Assembly: GCA_030445275.1 (NCBI GenBank)
Contig: JAUCSE010000025.1
Span: 43,159-107,158, forward strand
DNA length: 64,000 nucleotides
Origin: Mucilaginibacter sp.
Lineage (GTDB): Bacteria; Bacteroidota; Bacteroidia; Sphingobacteriales; Sphingobacteriaceae
Direction: 5' to 3'
The notes beneath the pieces were generated by a model. The model saw only the letters and a list, made by a program, of their open reading frames with translations, made no database searches and was not told the origin of the DNA. Position 1 is the stretch's first letter. Each line of letters opens with the position of its first letter. The position numbers were made by a program, and so were the translations under genes. Shown piece after piece: positions 16,050 to 25,170 of the stretch.

Positions 16050-17099
16050 TCATAGCACAATGGATAATTCACAAGTGTAGGAATCGGCTTCATCCCTTAT
16101 ATTTAGAGTGTACCTGTCTGGATACAACAGATTAAGCCTTCGCTGTACATTATTTAAACCTATACCTCCTGATGCATCACGGTTATGGGTGTGTTTTTTA
16201 TTCTGTATAAAAAAATGAAGTTTACTTTCGTCTACATTGATCAGCAATTTTATAGGTGATGTTACATCATTGGCAACGCCGTGTTTAAACGCGTTTTCAA
16301 TAAAGGCAATCAGTAATAACGGTACAATTTGCTGGTTGGTTACATTGCCCATTACTTTAAAATCAATAAAAGCTTTGTTACCGAATCGTATTTTTTGCAG
16401 GTCGATATAGTTGTGCAGATACTGTAATTCTTTGCTCAGATCAACCTTGTTATCATTGCACTCATAGAGCATATAACGCATAATCTCTGATAGTTTAAGG
16501 ATAGCCTCGGGTGTGGTTTCCGAACGCTGGTAAGCCAGCGAATAAATGCTGTTTAAGGAGTTAAACAAAAAATGCGGATTTATTTGTGATTTAAGGAAAG
16601 CCAGCTCGGCGCTTAAACGCTGGTTTTCCAGATCATGCTGTATGCGTTCATTCAAAAACCAATCGGTGGAGAACTTGAGTACGATACTTAAAAAAATAAA
16701 TGTAAGACTTGTAAAGGCGGTGATTAAAAAATAGGATGCAAATGAAATAGGTTTATCCATATGCACAAGCACAATGTCCTTATATACCAAGCCAATACCA
16801 TATTTACCCAAACTATATATTATAATGGTGATTATGGTAAACAGTGTATAAGCCCAGTAACGTTTTTTGTCTAAAAAGGTAGGAATATAAAACAGAAAAT
16901 TGATATAGAACAGGCTGATATTAATAGCCGGATATAGTAAACATTTGACCATTAATGCACGGGTGGTCATTTCAGAATCGTTATGGGCAAAATACATCAA
17001 AAGAGATATGATGGCCATCCAAAAAAGCAAATGCCAAAATACCTGCCAGCCTGTTTTTATAATGCGTGTTTGTTTTTCTGATGAAATTAAAGCCTGCAT
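16050..17099 (-). CDS. LytS/YehU-like sensor histidine kinase
   Basis: 349 residues. Four membrane helices lie in the first 155 residues (segments near 20-40, 50-70, 80-100, 120-145). A short coiled coil follows, then the His_kinase domain with the phosphoacceptor in FLKSQINPHFLFNSLNSIY, and an ATPase-like domain with LLLIAFIENAFKHGV and GIGLNNVQRRLNLLY. The absence of an extracellular sensor domain suggests sensing in or at the membrane, as in kinases linked to antibiotic-responsive ABC transporters. It is transcribed with the LytTR regulator and divergently from the small membrane protein and ABC genes. Confidence 0.92.
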   Translation of the reverse strand: MQALISSEKQTRIIKTGWQVFWHLLFWMAIISLLMYFAHNDSEMTTRALMVKCLLYPAINISLFYINFLFYIPTFLDKKRYWAYTLFTIITIIIYSLGKYGIGLVYKDIVLVHMDKPISFASYFLITAFTSLTFIFLSIVLKFSTDWFLNERIQHDLENQRLSAELAFLKSQINPHFLFNSLNSIYSLAYQRSETTPEAILKLSEIMRYMLYECNDNKVDLSKELQYLHNYIDLQKIRFGNKAFIDFKVMGNVTNQQIVPLLLIAFIENAFKHGVANDVTSPIKLLINVDESKLHFFIQNKKHTHNRDASGGIGLNNVQRRLNLLYPDRYTLNIRDEADSYTCELSIVL

Positions 17100-17190
17100 G
17101 CTTTTGTTTTTATTTGCTTTTGTACAGCATCTAAATTAATATTTTGATTGTGATATGCCGGTACATTTATATATAGTATTTTATTTTATC

Positions 17191-17247
17191 GATGAACGGG
17201 CATTTAAACTCGATGAACGGGTTATTTGGGTTAATTAACCGTTCATC
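17191..17247. promoter_or_regulatory. LytTR-type operator repeats
   Basis: GATGAACGGG occurs at 17191-17200 and 17212-17221, start to start 21 bp, about two helical turns. An inverted copy ACCGTTCATC is at 17238-17247. The reverse complement (CCCGTTCAT or ACCGTTCAT) fits the known LytTR box, and a direct-repeat pair at two-turn spacing is how LytTR dimers bind. It sits between the kinase/regulator operon and the ABC operon. Confidence 0.6.
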
Positions 17248-17326
17248 TATGAACAGAGTGCGTTGGTCTAATACTTTTTAGGGGCTCAACTATTTAGTAT
17301 TTCTTTGTTCTATCAAATCACTCACA

Positions 17327-17539
17327 ATGAAAACGCTTATTAAAAATTCAAATCCTTTTGTAATGTTACTGATACCTGTAATGTTTGCCCTTATATTAGG
17401 TGTAAGCTATCAGTTTGAACAAAAGAAGGATTCGGCAATGCTTGGTTGTACAACTGTGCACGCCACGTCGTTATTTTATAAAGGTGTTACCATGGTTAAA
17501 ACTGTTTGCGCAATAGCAAAGAATAACCATGTATGGTAA
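17327..17539 (+). CDS. Small single-helix membrane protein
   Basis: 70 residues with one hydrophobic helix (about 11-29, FVMLLIPVMFALILGVSYQF) followed by a 40-residue tail with Cys41 and Cys61. It lies downstream of the LytTR operator and overlaps the ABC ATPase start by 7 nt, consistent with translational coupling. No family recognised. It could be a small regulator or accessory of the transporter, or a signal for the kinase; this is inference. Confidence 0.6.
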   Translation: MKTLIKNSNPFVMLLIPVMFALILGVSYQFEQKKDSAMLGCTTVHATSLFYKGVTMVKTVCAIAKNNHVW

Positions 17540-18432
17540 TTCGTACTGAAGGGTTATCCTTCAACTTCGGTAACCAGCAGGTAGTTAAATCATTAGCGCT
17601 GCAAGTACCCGAAGGAAGTATATATGGTTTTCTTGGCCCTAACGGAGCCGGGAAAACCACTACAATCAAACTCCTGTTAAACCTGCTAAAAACTCAACAC
17701 GGCAGCATTCACATTTTTGAACAGGAACTAAAAAAGAACAGAATCAGTATATTATCACAAATAGGGGCGCTTATTGAGCAGCCTGCAATTTACCAGCATC
17801 TTACAGGCAGAGAAAATTTACTCAACAGGGCTTTATTATTACAAGTATCTGCAAAGCGGGTTGACGAAATGCTGAATCTTGTGCAGTTAACCTATGCTGC
17901 CAATAAAAAGGCTGGCCAATACTCCCTGGGTATGAAACAACGCCTGGGTATAGCGCTGGCGCTGCTTACCGACCCTAAACTGCTTATATTGGATGAACCA
18001 ACCAACGGACTTGATCCTAATGGTATTATTGAAGTGCGCGAATTATTGCTGAAACTGGTAAGGCAGCATCAAAAAACAGTTTTTATATCAAGCCATTTAC
18101 TGGCCGAGGTTGAGCGCATGGCCACACACGTTGGCATAATTGATCATGGCGAATTGTTGTTTCAGGGTAGCATTAAAGATCTGGAAGCTATAAGCCAGCC
18201 ATTGGTGCGTATTGAAACAGATAATACCGTTGATGCCGCTAACTTACTTACCCGCAAAAATCATATAGTTGCTGATGTGACTGATGAGTATATATATGTA
18301 CCCTATATTTCAAAAGATCAAATGGGCAGTATCAATATGCTGCTCACTCAAAATGGGTATGTTATATTCAGCATTACTAAACAACAGAAGGACCTGGAGA
18401 AACTGTTTTTGTCAATAACTCAAAACACTTGA
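17533..18432 (+). CDS. ABC transporter ATPase, BcrA-like
   Basis: 299 residues. Walker A GPNGAGKTTTIKLL, signature YSLGMKQRLGIALAL, Walker B LLILDEPTNGLDPNG and HLLAEVERMATHVGII are visible. A C-terminal extension of about 90 residues is typical of ATPases paired with ABC-2 permeases (BcrA/LagF-like, bacitracin or lantibiotic resistance). It is followed after 4 bp by its permease and preceded by the small membrane protein, with the LytTR two-component pair on the other strand. Substrate inferred only as a cationic peptide, antibiotic or lipid. Confidence 0.88.
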   Translation: MVIRTEGLSFNFGNQQVVKSLALQVPEGSIYGFLGPNGAGKTTTIKLLLNLLKTQHGSIHIFEQELKKNRISILSQIGALIEQPAIYQHLTGRENLLNRALLLQVSAKRVDEMLNLVQLTYAANKKAGQYSLGMKQRLGIALALLTDPKLLILDEPTNGLDPNGIIEVRELLLKLVRQHQKTVFISSHLLAEVERMATHVGIIDHGELLFQGSIKDLEAISQPLVRIETDNTVDAANLLTRKNHIVADVTDEYIYVPYISKDQMGSINMLLTQNGYVIFSITKQQKDLEKLFLSITQNT

Positions 18433-18436
18433 TCAT

Positions 18437-19237
18437 ATGAAAGGGTTCCTGTTATCATTTCGGTCAGAGTTTTTCAAAAGCCGCAAAACACTGGGCTTTT
18501 GGGCTGCTATAATATTGCCGTTCCTTATCTGTTTACTCCTCTTTGTTGGTTTTTATACCAAAAGCGAACGGCTTAGCGGCATGAGTCCCATGCTATTGTG
18601 GATACAATTTGCTGGGGCCATTTTGGGTGTAATGGGATCATTATTTTTACCCATGTTCATTATTTTTATCGCTTACTCAGTAAATAGTGTTGAACATAAA
18701 GCCGATACCTGGAAAAGCTTGTTTAGCCTGCCTATATCCCGCTGGGCTGTTTATACCGCCAAATACTTTTACGCCTTATTGCTCATCTTTTTATGCATGA
18801 CTTTGTTTGTGCTGTTTACCATTGGTTTTGGTAATTTACTGAGTCTGGTAAAGCCCGAACTACGCTTTGATAATTACCATATGGAGGGCACATTGGCACT
18901 GCTTTATTTTAAACTATTTTTGTCGGCACTTGGTATCCTATCCATACAGTTTTTACTGAGCTTATTATGGTCTGATTTTTTAAAGCCAATGGGCATTGGT
19001 TTCTTCGCGACTATTGTGGGGGTAATAACCGCATCAAAAGGCTGGGAGTATTGCTATCTTTTCCCATATTCGCATCCTATGCTGGCTTTAAAATTGATGC
19101 CGCATAATATAAGTAATAGCGCTACACCACAGATCAATATCGACCTCCTTACCAAAGAAATATTTGTAAGCGTAGCAGTATCTGTTTTTGTTTTTATAAG
19201 TGGTTATTTTATTGTGCTGAAAAAGAGCGTGCGGTAA
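18437..19237 (+). CDS. ABC-2 type permease
   Basis: 266 residues with six predicted membrane helices (around 22-40, 57-78, 104-135, 155-178, 188-208, 240-262). The N-terminal RSEFFKSRKTLGFW and the VEHKADTWKSLFSLPISRW region are typical of ABC-2 permeases of the BcrB/lantibiotic-immunity type. It is coupled to the ATPase gene (4-bp gap). It ends convergently with the M64 peptidase gene, 30 bp apart, without a clear hairpin between them. Confidence 0.86.
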   Translation: MKGFLLSFRSEFFKSRKTLGFWAAIILPFLICLLLFVGFYTKSERLSGMSPMLLWIQFAGAILGVMGSLFLPMFIIFIAYSVNSVEHKADTWKSLFSLPISRWAVYTAKYFYALLLIFLCMTLFVLFTIGFGNLLSLVKPELRFDNYHMEGTLALLYFKLFLSALGILSIQFLLSLLWSDFLKPMGIGFFATIVGVITASKGWEYCYLFPYSHPMLALKLMPHNISNSATPQINIDLLTKEIFVSVAVSVFVFISGYFIVLKKSVR

Positions 19238-19267
19238 AAGGGGATGTACAGCAATATTTTATCGCTT

Positions 19268-20284
19268 TTATTTTTTCATTAATTGTGCTTTATTCTTGAT
19301 CCCAATAAAATCATTCACCAATGGATGAGTATTGCCATTAACCTTTACTGATAATGGGTGTATTGTAGGGATATCATCCCTCAAGAATGTATCAAAGTTA
19401 AACGGGGTTCCTATAATTTCATCAATCTTTCTAACTATGGCCTCCCTGCTTGGTGCATTATAATTTAAACTAGCTATCGGATCTAACATTACACTACTTT
19501 CTTCTGGCCGGTAAACCCCTTTTGCCCGATAGTATCCTCCTTCAAAGGTGCCAACAATGCCGCGGTAAGCATCATTATTTAAAAAGTGTGACCATTTTAC
19601 TTTTTTTGGGTCACTAGTAGTATCCAGATTTGGGATGTAAGGGATTAATCCCAGTGAATAGTTATCTGCTATTTCCGGAACAACATATTCGTCACCAAGC
19701 CCTGCAAAGGTATGTCCAACCTCGTGAACAAAAGTATATTTGGCCAGTTTACTTGTAGTAATCAATGCAACTTCGCCTCCGGTAGAAGCATCAATACTGT
19801 CGTCATTTACAATTAATACAGTAAGATGGGCTTTATCCTTCGGAACGGCCTTATTAACATACTCATAAAACGTATCATAATTTCCAACCTGGAGCAATCC
19901 ATAATCTCCATCAGAAAAAGAAGCATTAAATTTGGTGTTAGTATTAGCAGGATCGTATGTTTTATTGGCCCCTCTTTGTTTTGATTCAGCATAAACCACA
20001 TAAGTATTAAAATACGCTTTATACTGTTTAAAAGGAGCAATCGTAAATAAGTAGTCAATTACTTCTTTAACGTGTGTATCATAAGCTCCACCTTTTTTCA
20101 AATCGTCTTTTATAAAGCCATCTCCCAGCACTATTATATTTACACCATTGGGCTTATTAAAGTATAATTGACTAACATCTCCATCTTGATGGTCAGTAGT
20201 AGGTTTATCAGGTCCGTTTTTTTTGCACGATTGAAAAATCAATAAACACAGTAACCCTAAAGCGGAGTAGTATTTTAAAGACAT
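19268..20284 (-). CDS. M64-type metallopeptidase lipoprotein
   Basis: 338 residues from the ATG at 20284; an upstream TTG frame adds 17 residues that would spoil the signal peptide. A lipoprotein signal ends LLIFQSC (Cys20), so it should be surface- or periplasm-anchored. The zinc site is HEVGHTFAGLGDEY (His187, Glu188, His191 and probably Asp198), typical of the peptidase M64 (IgA peptidase-like) family. The opening VNIIVLGDGFIKDDL is also characteristic. Substrate unknown; it probably degrades extracellular protein. It lies downstream of the ompA-like gene but is separated from it by a strong terminator. Confidence 0.85.
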   Translation of the reverse strand: MSLKYYSALGLLCLLIFQSCKKNGPDKPTTDHQDGDVSQLYFNKPNGVNIIVLGDGFIKDDLKKGGAYDTHVKEVIDYLFTIAPFKQYKAYFNTYVVYAESKQRGANKTYDPANTNTKFNASFSDGDYGLLQVGNYDTFYEYVNKAVPKDKAHLTVLIVNDDSIDASTGGEVALITTSKLAKYTFVHEVGHTFAGLGDEYVVPEIADNYSLGLIPYIPNLDTTSDPKKVKWSHFLNNDAYRGIVGTFEGGYYRAKGVYRPEESSVMLDPIASLNYNAPSREAIVRKIDEIIGTPFNFDTFLRDDIPTIHPLSVKVNGNTHPLVNDFIGIKNKAQLMKK

Positions 20285-20352
20285 AGTTAAAGTTACTGTT
20301 TTCTTAAGTGTATAGAATAGAAAAGCTGAATGCAAAAACTATTAAAAACAAA

Positions 20353-20379
20353 GAAGGCTCCGGGTTATCCGGAGCCTTC
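20353..20379 (-). terminator. Terminator of the OmpA-like gene
   Basis: A perfect 11-bp GC-rich stem (20353-20363 with 20369-20379) lies 21 bp after the stop, with a T-rich 3' flank on the minus strand. Confidence 0.88.
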
Positions 20380-20400
20380 GAAAATAATATTTAATTGATA

Positions 20401-21780
20401 TTATTTTTGTTTGAATTGAACACGACGGTTAAGTACGCGACCTTCTTCAGTTGAGTTGTCAGCAATTGGGTTAGTTTCACCAAAGCCTTTTACTTTTACT
20501 TTTTTAGCATCAACACCTGAGTTAACTAAGTAAGTTTTTACTGAGTTAGCACGGTCTTTTGATAAAGCGATGTTGTGAGCAGCAGTACCTTCAGATGAAG
20601 CGTAACCATCTACTTCAACAGATTTACCAGATGATCTAAGATCAGCTGAAGTTGCATCTAACACTGGGTAAGATGAAGTTCTTAATACTGAGCTATCAAA
20701 TTCAAACTGGATGTTTGAGTAAGCATTAGCACTAGGAGCAGCAGCAACAGTATCTTTAGGGAATACGATAACGCAACCAGAACCATCAACTACGCTACCA
20801 GCAGCAGTACCAGGACATTTGTCAAATTGATCAGCAACACCGTCACCATCTGAATCTTTTTTCAGATCATTAACAGCAGTTTCAACATTTGTTACACGAC
20901 CTTTTAAAGCTTCAACTTCCTGACGTAATGCAGCATCGTACAATTCATCATACATCAAAGCTACTGGGTTTACCCACTCTAAACTTGGTTTTGATTTTGA
21001 ACCTAAAGTAAACTCTAAGCCAGCATATCCGTAACCGTATTTATCTTTTGTAGGGTAGCCTCTGTTTACACCGTCAAAGTTATCACCATCAACAAATGTT
21101 TCAGTGTAACCTAAGTTAAACGCAACCGCGTCGCTTAGTCTGAATTTAACACCAGCACCAACAGGGATAATTAATTCTTTAACGTATTTGTTTGTTCCTG
21201 GAGTTGAAGCATTTCCACCAGCGTGGCCTTTCCAATCAACTACTGTACCATTTTTGTAAGTAACTTTAGGAGCGTATAAAGCTAAACCACCACCCGCTGT
21301 TACGAAGAAATTAACAGAGTTTTTACGTCTTAAGAAGTCAATTGTAGCAACGTTTACTACACCGCTTAAAGTACCTGACCAAAATTTGGTTTCGAATGAT
21401 TGAGCATCATAACCAGCTCCAGTGCCTGGATATTTGCTGTTATCACCTGATACTTTACCACCATGGAAATCCAATTGTAAGCCAAATGAATGTGCAAGTT
21501 GCTCTCTGAATGAGATACCGTAGCCTAATTGAACTTTATTTTTTGTAAAGTCATTTGAACCACCGGTTGCAACTGATGGAGAGGTAGCGCCAACATTTAC
21601 ACCGATACTAAATTTTTTGTACTGACCTAAACCACCAAATACCTTGGGGGTTGTAGTTTCAGACGACGTTGTAGTTGCTGTGGTTGTTTTAGTTGAGTCC
21701 GTTTGTGCACTCACTATTCCAACAACCATCAAAGAAGCAAATGACAATGCGACTGTTTTCTTTAATGTAGAATAATTCAT
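20401..21780 (-). CDS. OmpA-family outer membrane protein with TSP3 repeat
   Basis: 459 residues. The signal peptide ends VSAQ, followed by a Thr/Ser-rich linker. An eight-stranded barrel spans about 50-265. A short coiled coil (LRQEVEALKGRVTNVETAV) and a calcium-binding TSP3 repeat (DSDGDGVADQFDKCPGT) follow. The C-terminal OmpA peptidoglycan-binding domain (about 350-459) carries NIQFEFDSSVL, VDGYASSEGTAAHNIALSKDRA and GFGETNPIADN. It anchors the outer membrane to peptidoglycan. A strong terminator and a near-perfect -7 element suggest an abundant, monocistronic protein. Confidence 0.95.
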   Translation of the reverse strand: MNYSTLKKTVALSFASLMVVGIVSAQTDSTKTTTATTTSSETTTPKVFGGLGQYKKFSIGVNVGATSPSVATGGSNDFTKNKVQLGYGISFREQLAHSFGLQLDFHGGKVSGDNSKYPGTGAGYDAQSFETKFWSGTLSGVVNVATIDFLRRKNSVNFFVTAGGGLALYAPKVTYKNGTVVDWKGHAGGNASTPGTNKYVKELIIPVGAGVKFRLSDAVAFNLGYTETFVDGDNFDGVNRGYPTKDKYGYGYAGLEFTLGSKSKPSLEWVNPVALMYDELYDAALRQEVEALKGRVTNVETAVNDLKKDSDGDGVADQFDKCPGTAAGSVVDGSGCVIVFPKDTVAAAPSANAYSNIQFEFDSSVLRTSSYPVLDATSADLRSSGKSVEVDGYASSEGTAAHNIALSKDRANSVKTYLVNSGVDAKKVKVKGFGETNPIADNSTEEGRVLNRRVQFKQK

Positions 21781-21819
21781 AGTTTTTAAGATTAAACGAT
21801 TTTAATTGTGATTTTTTTT

Positions 21820-21827
21820 CAAATTTA
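21820..21827 (-). promoter_or_regulatory. Candidate -7 element of the OmpA-like gene
   Basis: On the minus strand this reads TAAATTTG, a match to TAnnTTTG, 39 bp before the ATG at 21780. A TTTG stands about 24 bp further upstream, slightly beyond the usual spacing. Confidence 0.45.
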
Positions 21828-21919
21828 GTAATTATGTTTGAAACCATGACCAAACATTGTTCCAAAAATTGTAATAGTTACACAAATAAAGAAAAAAAAA
21901 TGATAATCAAGATACAAAT

Positions 21920-23209
21920 ATGAAATATAAAGCAATAGATAATGGCTTATTTATAAATAATAGAAAAAATTTCGTTTTACGAACAAAACCCAATGCTTTA
22001 GCCATTTTTCATGCTAATGATGAATTTCCGAGAAGTGGTGATCAAACCTTCATATTTAAGCAAAACCCTGATTTTTTTTATCTCACAGGGATAGATCAGG
22101 AGCAATCCATACTGATTTTATTCCCGGATTGTCCTAATAATGCATACAAAGAAGTACTTTTTTTAAGACAAACGAATGAACATATTGCTATTTGGGAAGG
22201 GCATAAATATACTAAAGAGGAAGCCAGGGCTGCATCAGGCATCGAAAATATTTATTGGTTAAGTGAATATGAAACTATTTTACAAAGTATTATTTATTAT
22301 GCCGAATATATATATATAAATACGAATGAAAATGACAAGTATGGTCATGGGGTGCCTTACCGGGACCTGAGGATGTATGAGGCATTAAAGCTAAAATATC
22401 CATTGCATAAGTATGAACGTTCTGCACTGATCATGCGCGATTTGCGGGTTATAAAATCAGCTATGGAGATAGAATTAACTCAAAAAGCTTGCGATATTAC
22501 CAATGATGCATTTGTAAGAGTGCTAAAATTCCTTAAACCCGGCGTTACTGAATATGAAATAGAGGCCGAAATTACCCATGAGTTTTTAAGGCAACAAGCC
22601 ACTGGGCACGCCTATAACCCTATTCTTGCATCGGGCAAAAATGCTATTGTATTGCATTATAATGATAATAACCAGGTTTGTAATGATGGCGACGTGATAC
22701 TTTTTGATTTTGCAGCCGAATACGCCAACTATAATGCTGATATGAGCAGGTCTGTACCTGTTAACGGGCGTTTTACCAAACGGCAACGGGCGGTTTATGA
22801 TGCTGTGCTGCGAGTAATGCGCGAGGCTGTTAAAATGATTGTTGCCGGCACTGTGTTAGGCGATTATCAGGATGAAGTGGGTAAAATAATGACCAGCGAG
22901 TTAATAGGACTCGGTTTGCTGGATCGGCATGATGTTGAAAAACAGGATGTTAAGGCCCCTCTTTATAAAAAATACTTTATGCATGGCACCTCACATCATT
23001 TGGGGTTAGATGTTCACGATTTTGCAAGTCGTTATAAAGCATTTGAAGTGGGTAATGTATTAACTTGTGAACCAGGTATTTATATAACCGAAGAAGGTTT
23101 GGGTATCAGGATTGAAAATAATATTTTAATTACTGAAAGTGGTAACAGGGATTTGATGGTCAATATTCCGGTAGAAGCAGAACATATTGAAGAAATTATG
23201 AATAACTAA
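21920..23209 (+). CDS. pepP: Xaa-Pro aminopeptidase (aminopeptidase P, M24B)
   Basis: 429 residues. The N-terminal creatinase-like domain (about 1-160) contains FLRQTNEHIAIWEGHK and PDFFYLTGID. The pita-bread catalytic domain holds the five metal ligands: LFDFAAEY, NADMSRSVPV, HGTSHHLGLDVHD, TCEPGIY and GIRIENN. It removes N-terminal residues preceding proline in the cytosol. Length and motif order match bacterial PepP. It is divergent from the ompA-like gene (139-bp gap). Confidence 0.94.
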   Translation: MKYKAIDNGLFINNRKNFVLRTKPNALAIFHANDEFPRSGDQTFIFKQNPDFFYLTGIDQEQSILILFPDCPNNAYKEVLFLRQTNEHIAIWEGHKYTKEEARAASGIENIYWLSEYETILQSIIYYAEYIYINTNENDKYGHGVPYRDLRMYEALKLKYPLHKYERSALIMRDLRVIKSAMEIELTQKACDITNDAFVRVLKFLKPGVTEYEIEAEITHEFLRQQATGHAYNPILASGKNAIVLHYNDNNQVCNDGDVILFDFAAEYANYNADMSRSVPVNGRFTKRQRAVYDAVLRVMREAVKMIVAGTVLGDYQDEVGKIMTSELIGLGLLDRHDVEKQDVKAPLYKKYFMHGTSHHLGLDVHDFASRYKAFEVGNVLTCEPGIYITEEGLGIRIENNILITESGNRDLMVNIPVEAEHIEEIMNN

Positions 23210-23266
23210 ATTATTACGGTGGGTTTACAATTAAAACAATTTAGCTGTTTATTATAATCACCTAAA

Positions 23267-24163
23267 CTATACATAAGTATCTACAAAACTATACAGATTG
23301 AATTTTTTATCAGTTAAAGCTTCAGTAATATCATGCTGGAGCTTTTTTTTATCAATATGCCGCATTAACCTTTGCTGAATCAGTTTGTATGCTTTTTCGG
23401 TCATTAACAGCTCATGGCGTTTATGCAGGGTATTTGTTGTCGATTTGATGAATGTGGCAACTTCATTAATGCCGTTAGCTTGTGAAGCAATGGTTTTAAA
23501 GACAGGCGGCTGTTCGCCCTTTTTTTGCCCGATTATTTTTTTTAAATTATTTGCAAATGCATCCGCATCGGCCCTGTCGGCTTTATTAATAATAAATGCA
23601 TCGGCAATTTCCATTAAGCCCGATTTAATATGCTGTATCTCATCACCTGATTCGGGTACCAATACCACAAGTGTAACATCAGCAAGGCCGGCTATCTCAA
23701 TTTCTGACTGGCCCACACCTACTGTTTCAATCAAAATATAGTCAAAATCTGCTGCACGCAGCACATCAGCCATTTCAATGGTCTTTGCCGATAATCCCCC
23801 TAAAGATCCCCGGGTAGCTAAAGAGCGTATAAATACATTGGGACTATTAAAATGCGATGCCATCCTGATCCTGTCGCCAAGTAATGAACCAAAATTAAAC
23901 GGCGAAGTGGGATCAATGGCCAAAACGGCTATTTTGTTTCCGTCTTTTAAAAGTCGTTCAATTAAAGAGTTTACCAATGTGCTTTTACCAGCGCCAGGGG
24001 GGCCTGTTATACCTATTATTGGGTTGGTTTTATTAAAAGTGAGTTTTTTTAGCAACTCATCGGCACCTGGTAAATCATTTTCAACAATGGTTAAAGTACG
24101 GGCAAGGGAGCGAAATGTATTTAAAAGCTTGGGGGGCGTAGAGGGATGTTTCGGGTCAAGCAT
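23267..24163 (-). CDS. meaB: MeaB/ArgK-type G3E GTPase, methylmalonyl-CoA mutase chaperone
   Basis: 298 residues. Walker A GITGPPGAGKSTLVNSL, the ETVGVGQSE switch and NKAD for guanine recognition are visible, as are DPTSPFNFGSLLGDRIRM and FIRSLATRGSLGG, which are diagnostic of MeaB. It loads and protects the adenosylcobalamin of methylmalonyl-CoA mutase. The mutase genes are not in the window. It is convergent with pepP. Confidence 0.93.
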   Translation of the reverse strand: MLDPKHPSTPPKLLNTFRSLARTLTIVENDLPGADELLKKLTFNKTNPIIGITGPPGAGKSTLVNSLIERLLKDGNKIAVLAIDPTSPFNFGSLLGDRIRMASHFNSPNVFIRSLATRGSLGGLSAKTIEMADVLRAADFDYILIETVGVGQSEIEIAGLADVTLVVLVPESGDEIQHIKSGLMEIADAFIINKADRADADAFANNLKKIIGQKKGEQPPVFKTIASQANGINEVATFIKSTTNTLHKRHELLMTEKAYKLIQQRLMRHIDKKKLQHDITEALTDKKFNLYSFVDTYV

Positions 24164-24246
24164 ATTAATTATTTATTATTGGTGTTATTTATTATGAATA
24201 TTATACATTTGTTATTGTATTAATAAACCGAAAACTTTAACACCTT

Positions 24247-24978
24247 ATGAAAAAAACCTTAATCATTGCCGCCCTGTTTTTTATATGCGGCTGCTCCAAA
24301 AATCAAAACGCTAATATAACTACTAAAGACGCTATTGTTGAACCTAAAGTTAACCCATTCAAAACGTATGGTGCCGATTCTGCTGGTACTAATTCAGTTA
24401 GTGCGGATTCTGTTAAAGCCGGAAGGCCAAAAACCATAAATAATGTTTCATGTGCATACTCAAAAGCATATAGCACTACCGCTTTTTCACCAAGTTATTA
24501 TACCATAATTGGGAGGTTTCCAGCCTCATCTTCTGCACCGAATGTAGAAATTCCCAAAGGTACCTGGCATGCCGGAGCTTATCGGTTTGATTATCAAGGT
24601 GATGGTAATTTGGTAGTTTATGTTAGCAGCACAATGAAAGTGCTGTGGGCAAGTAATAAATATACTACCGCAGCCACTAAATTATATCTGCAAAATGATC
24701 TTAATTTAGTTAACTACCAAGGTAGCACACCTATTTTTGAGTCGCAAACATATTATTATAAATGTGGTGCCCAAAACCCAAGAAATACAATGTTGGTGCT
24801 TACTATAGATGGGGACCTTACTATAATTGCCGATGGGTTAAATGGCAATGGCTCGCTCGCTACAGTGAATTTGGCAGATTCACGTACTTTTGGCGGTGCA
24901 CAAAGTCCCAATTATGGAAATTTATTTAAAATATACACTACTTCTCCACAAAGTGGAGGGATTAGTTTCGCGTACTAA
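24247..24978 (+). CDS. Lipoprotein with bulb-type (mannose-binding) lectin domain
   Basis: 243 residues. The lipoprotein signal ends FICGCSKN (Cys16), followed by a linker of about 40 residues. The domain from about 95 on carries YQGDGNLVVY, a complete QxDxNxVxY sugar-binding motif of B-lectins, and a second degenerate copy (LQNDLNLVNYQG). It probably binds mannose-like glycans at the cell surface. It stands directly upstream of the glycosyltransferase block but ends in its own strong terminator. Whether it functions with that block or as a bacteriocin-like lectin is not decided. Confidence 0.78.
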   Translation: MKKTLIIAALFFICGCSKNQNANITTKDAIVEPKVNPFKTYGADSAGTNSVSADSVKAGRPKTINNVSCAYSKAYSTTAFSPSYYTIIGRFPASSSAPNVEIPKGTWHAGAYRFDYQGDGNLVVYVSSTMKVLWASNKYTTAATKLYLQNDLNLVNYQGSTPIFESQTYYYKCGAQNPRNTMLVLTIDGDLTIIADGLNGNGSLATVNLADSRTFGGAQSPNYGNLFKIYTTSPQSGGISFAY

Positions 24979-25016
24979 ATCACTTTAAAGTAAAAAAATC
25001 AACAAAGATTATTAGT

Positions 25017-25055
25017 ACAAACAAAAGGCCTGTAGCACACAGGCCTTTTGTTTGT
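25017..25055 (+). terminator. Terminator of the lectin lipoprotein gene
   Basis: A perfect 17-bp stem (25017-25033 with 25039-25055) with a 5-nt loop and a T-rich 3' arm. Confidence 0.9.
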
Positions 25056-25170
25056 TGAGTAATTTTCTGATAACAGAAATCGTCAAAAAGTACACTATAA
25101 CTCAATAAAAGGCAATTTAATCTTTATTATTGCACTTATACAGCTACTATATCAGCTAACATTTGCAATA

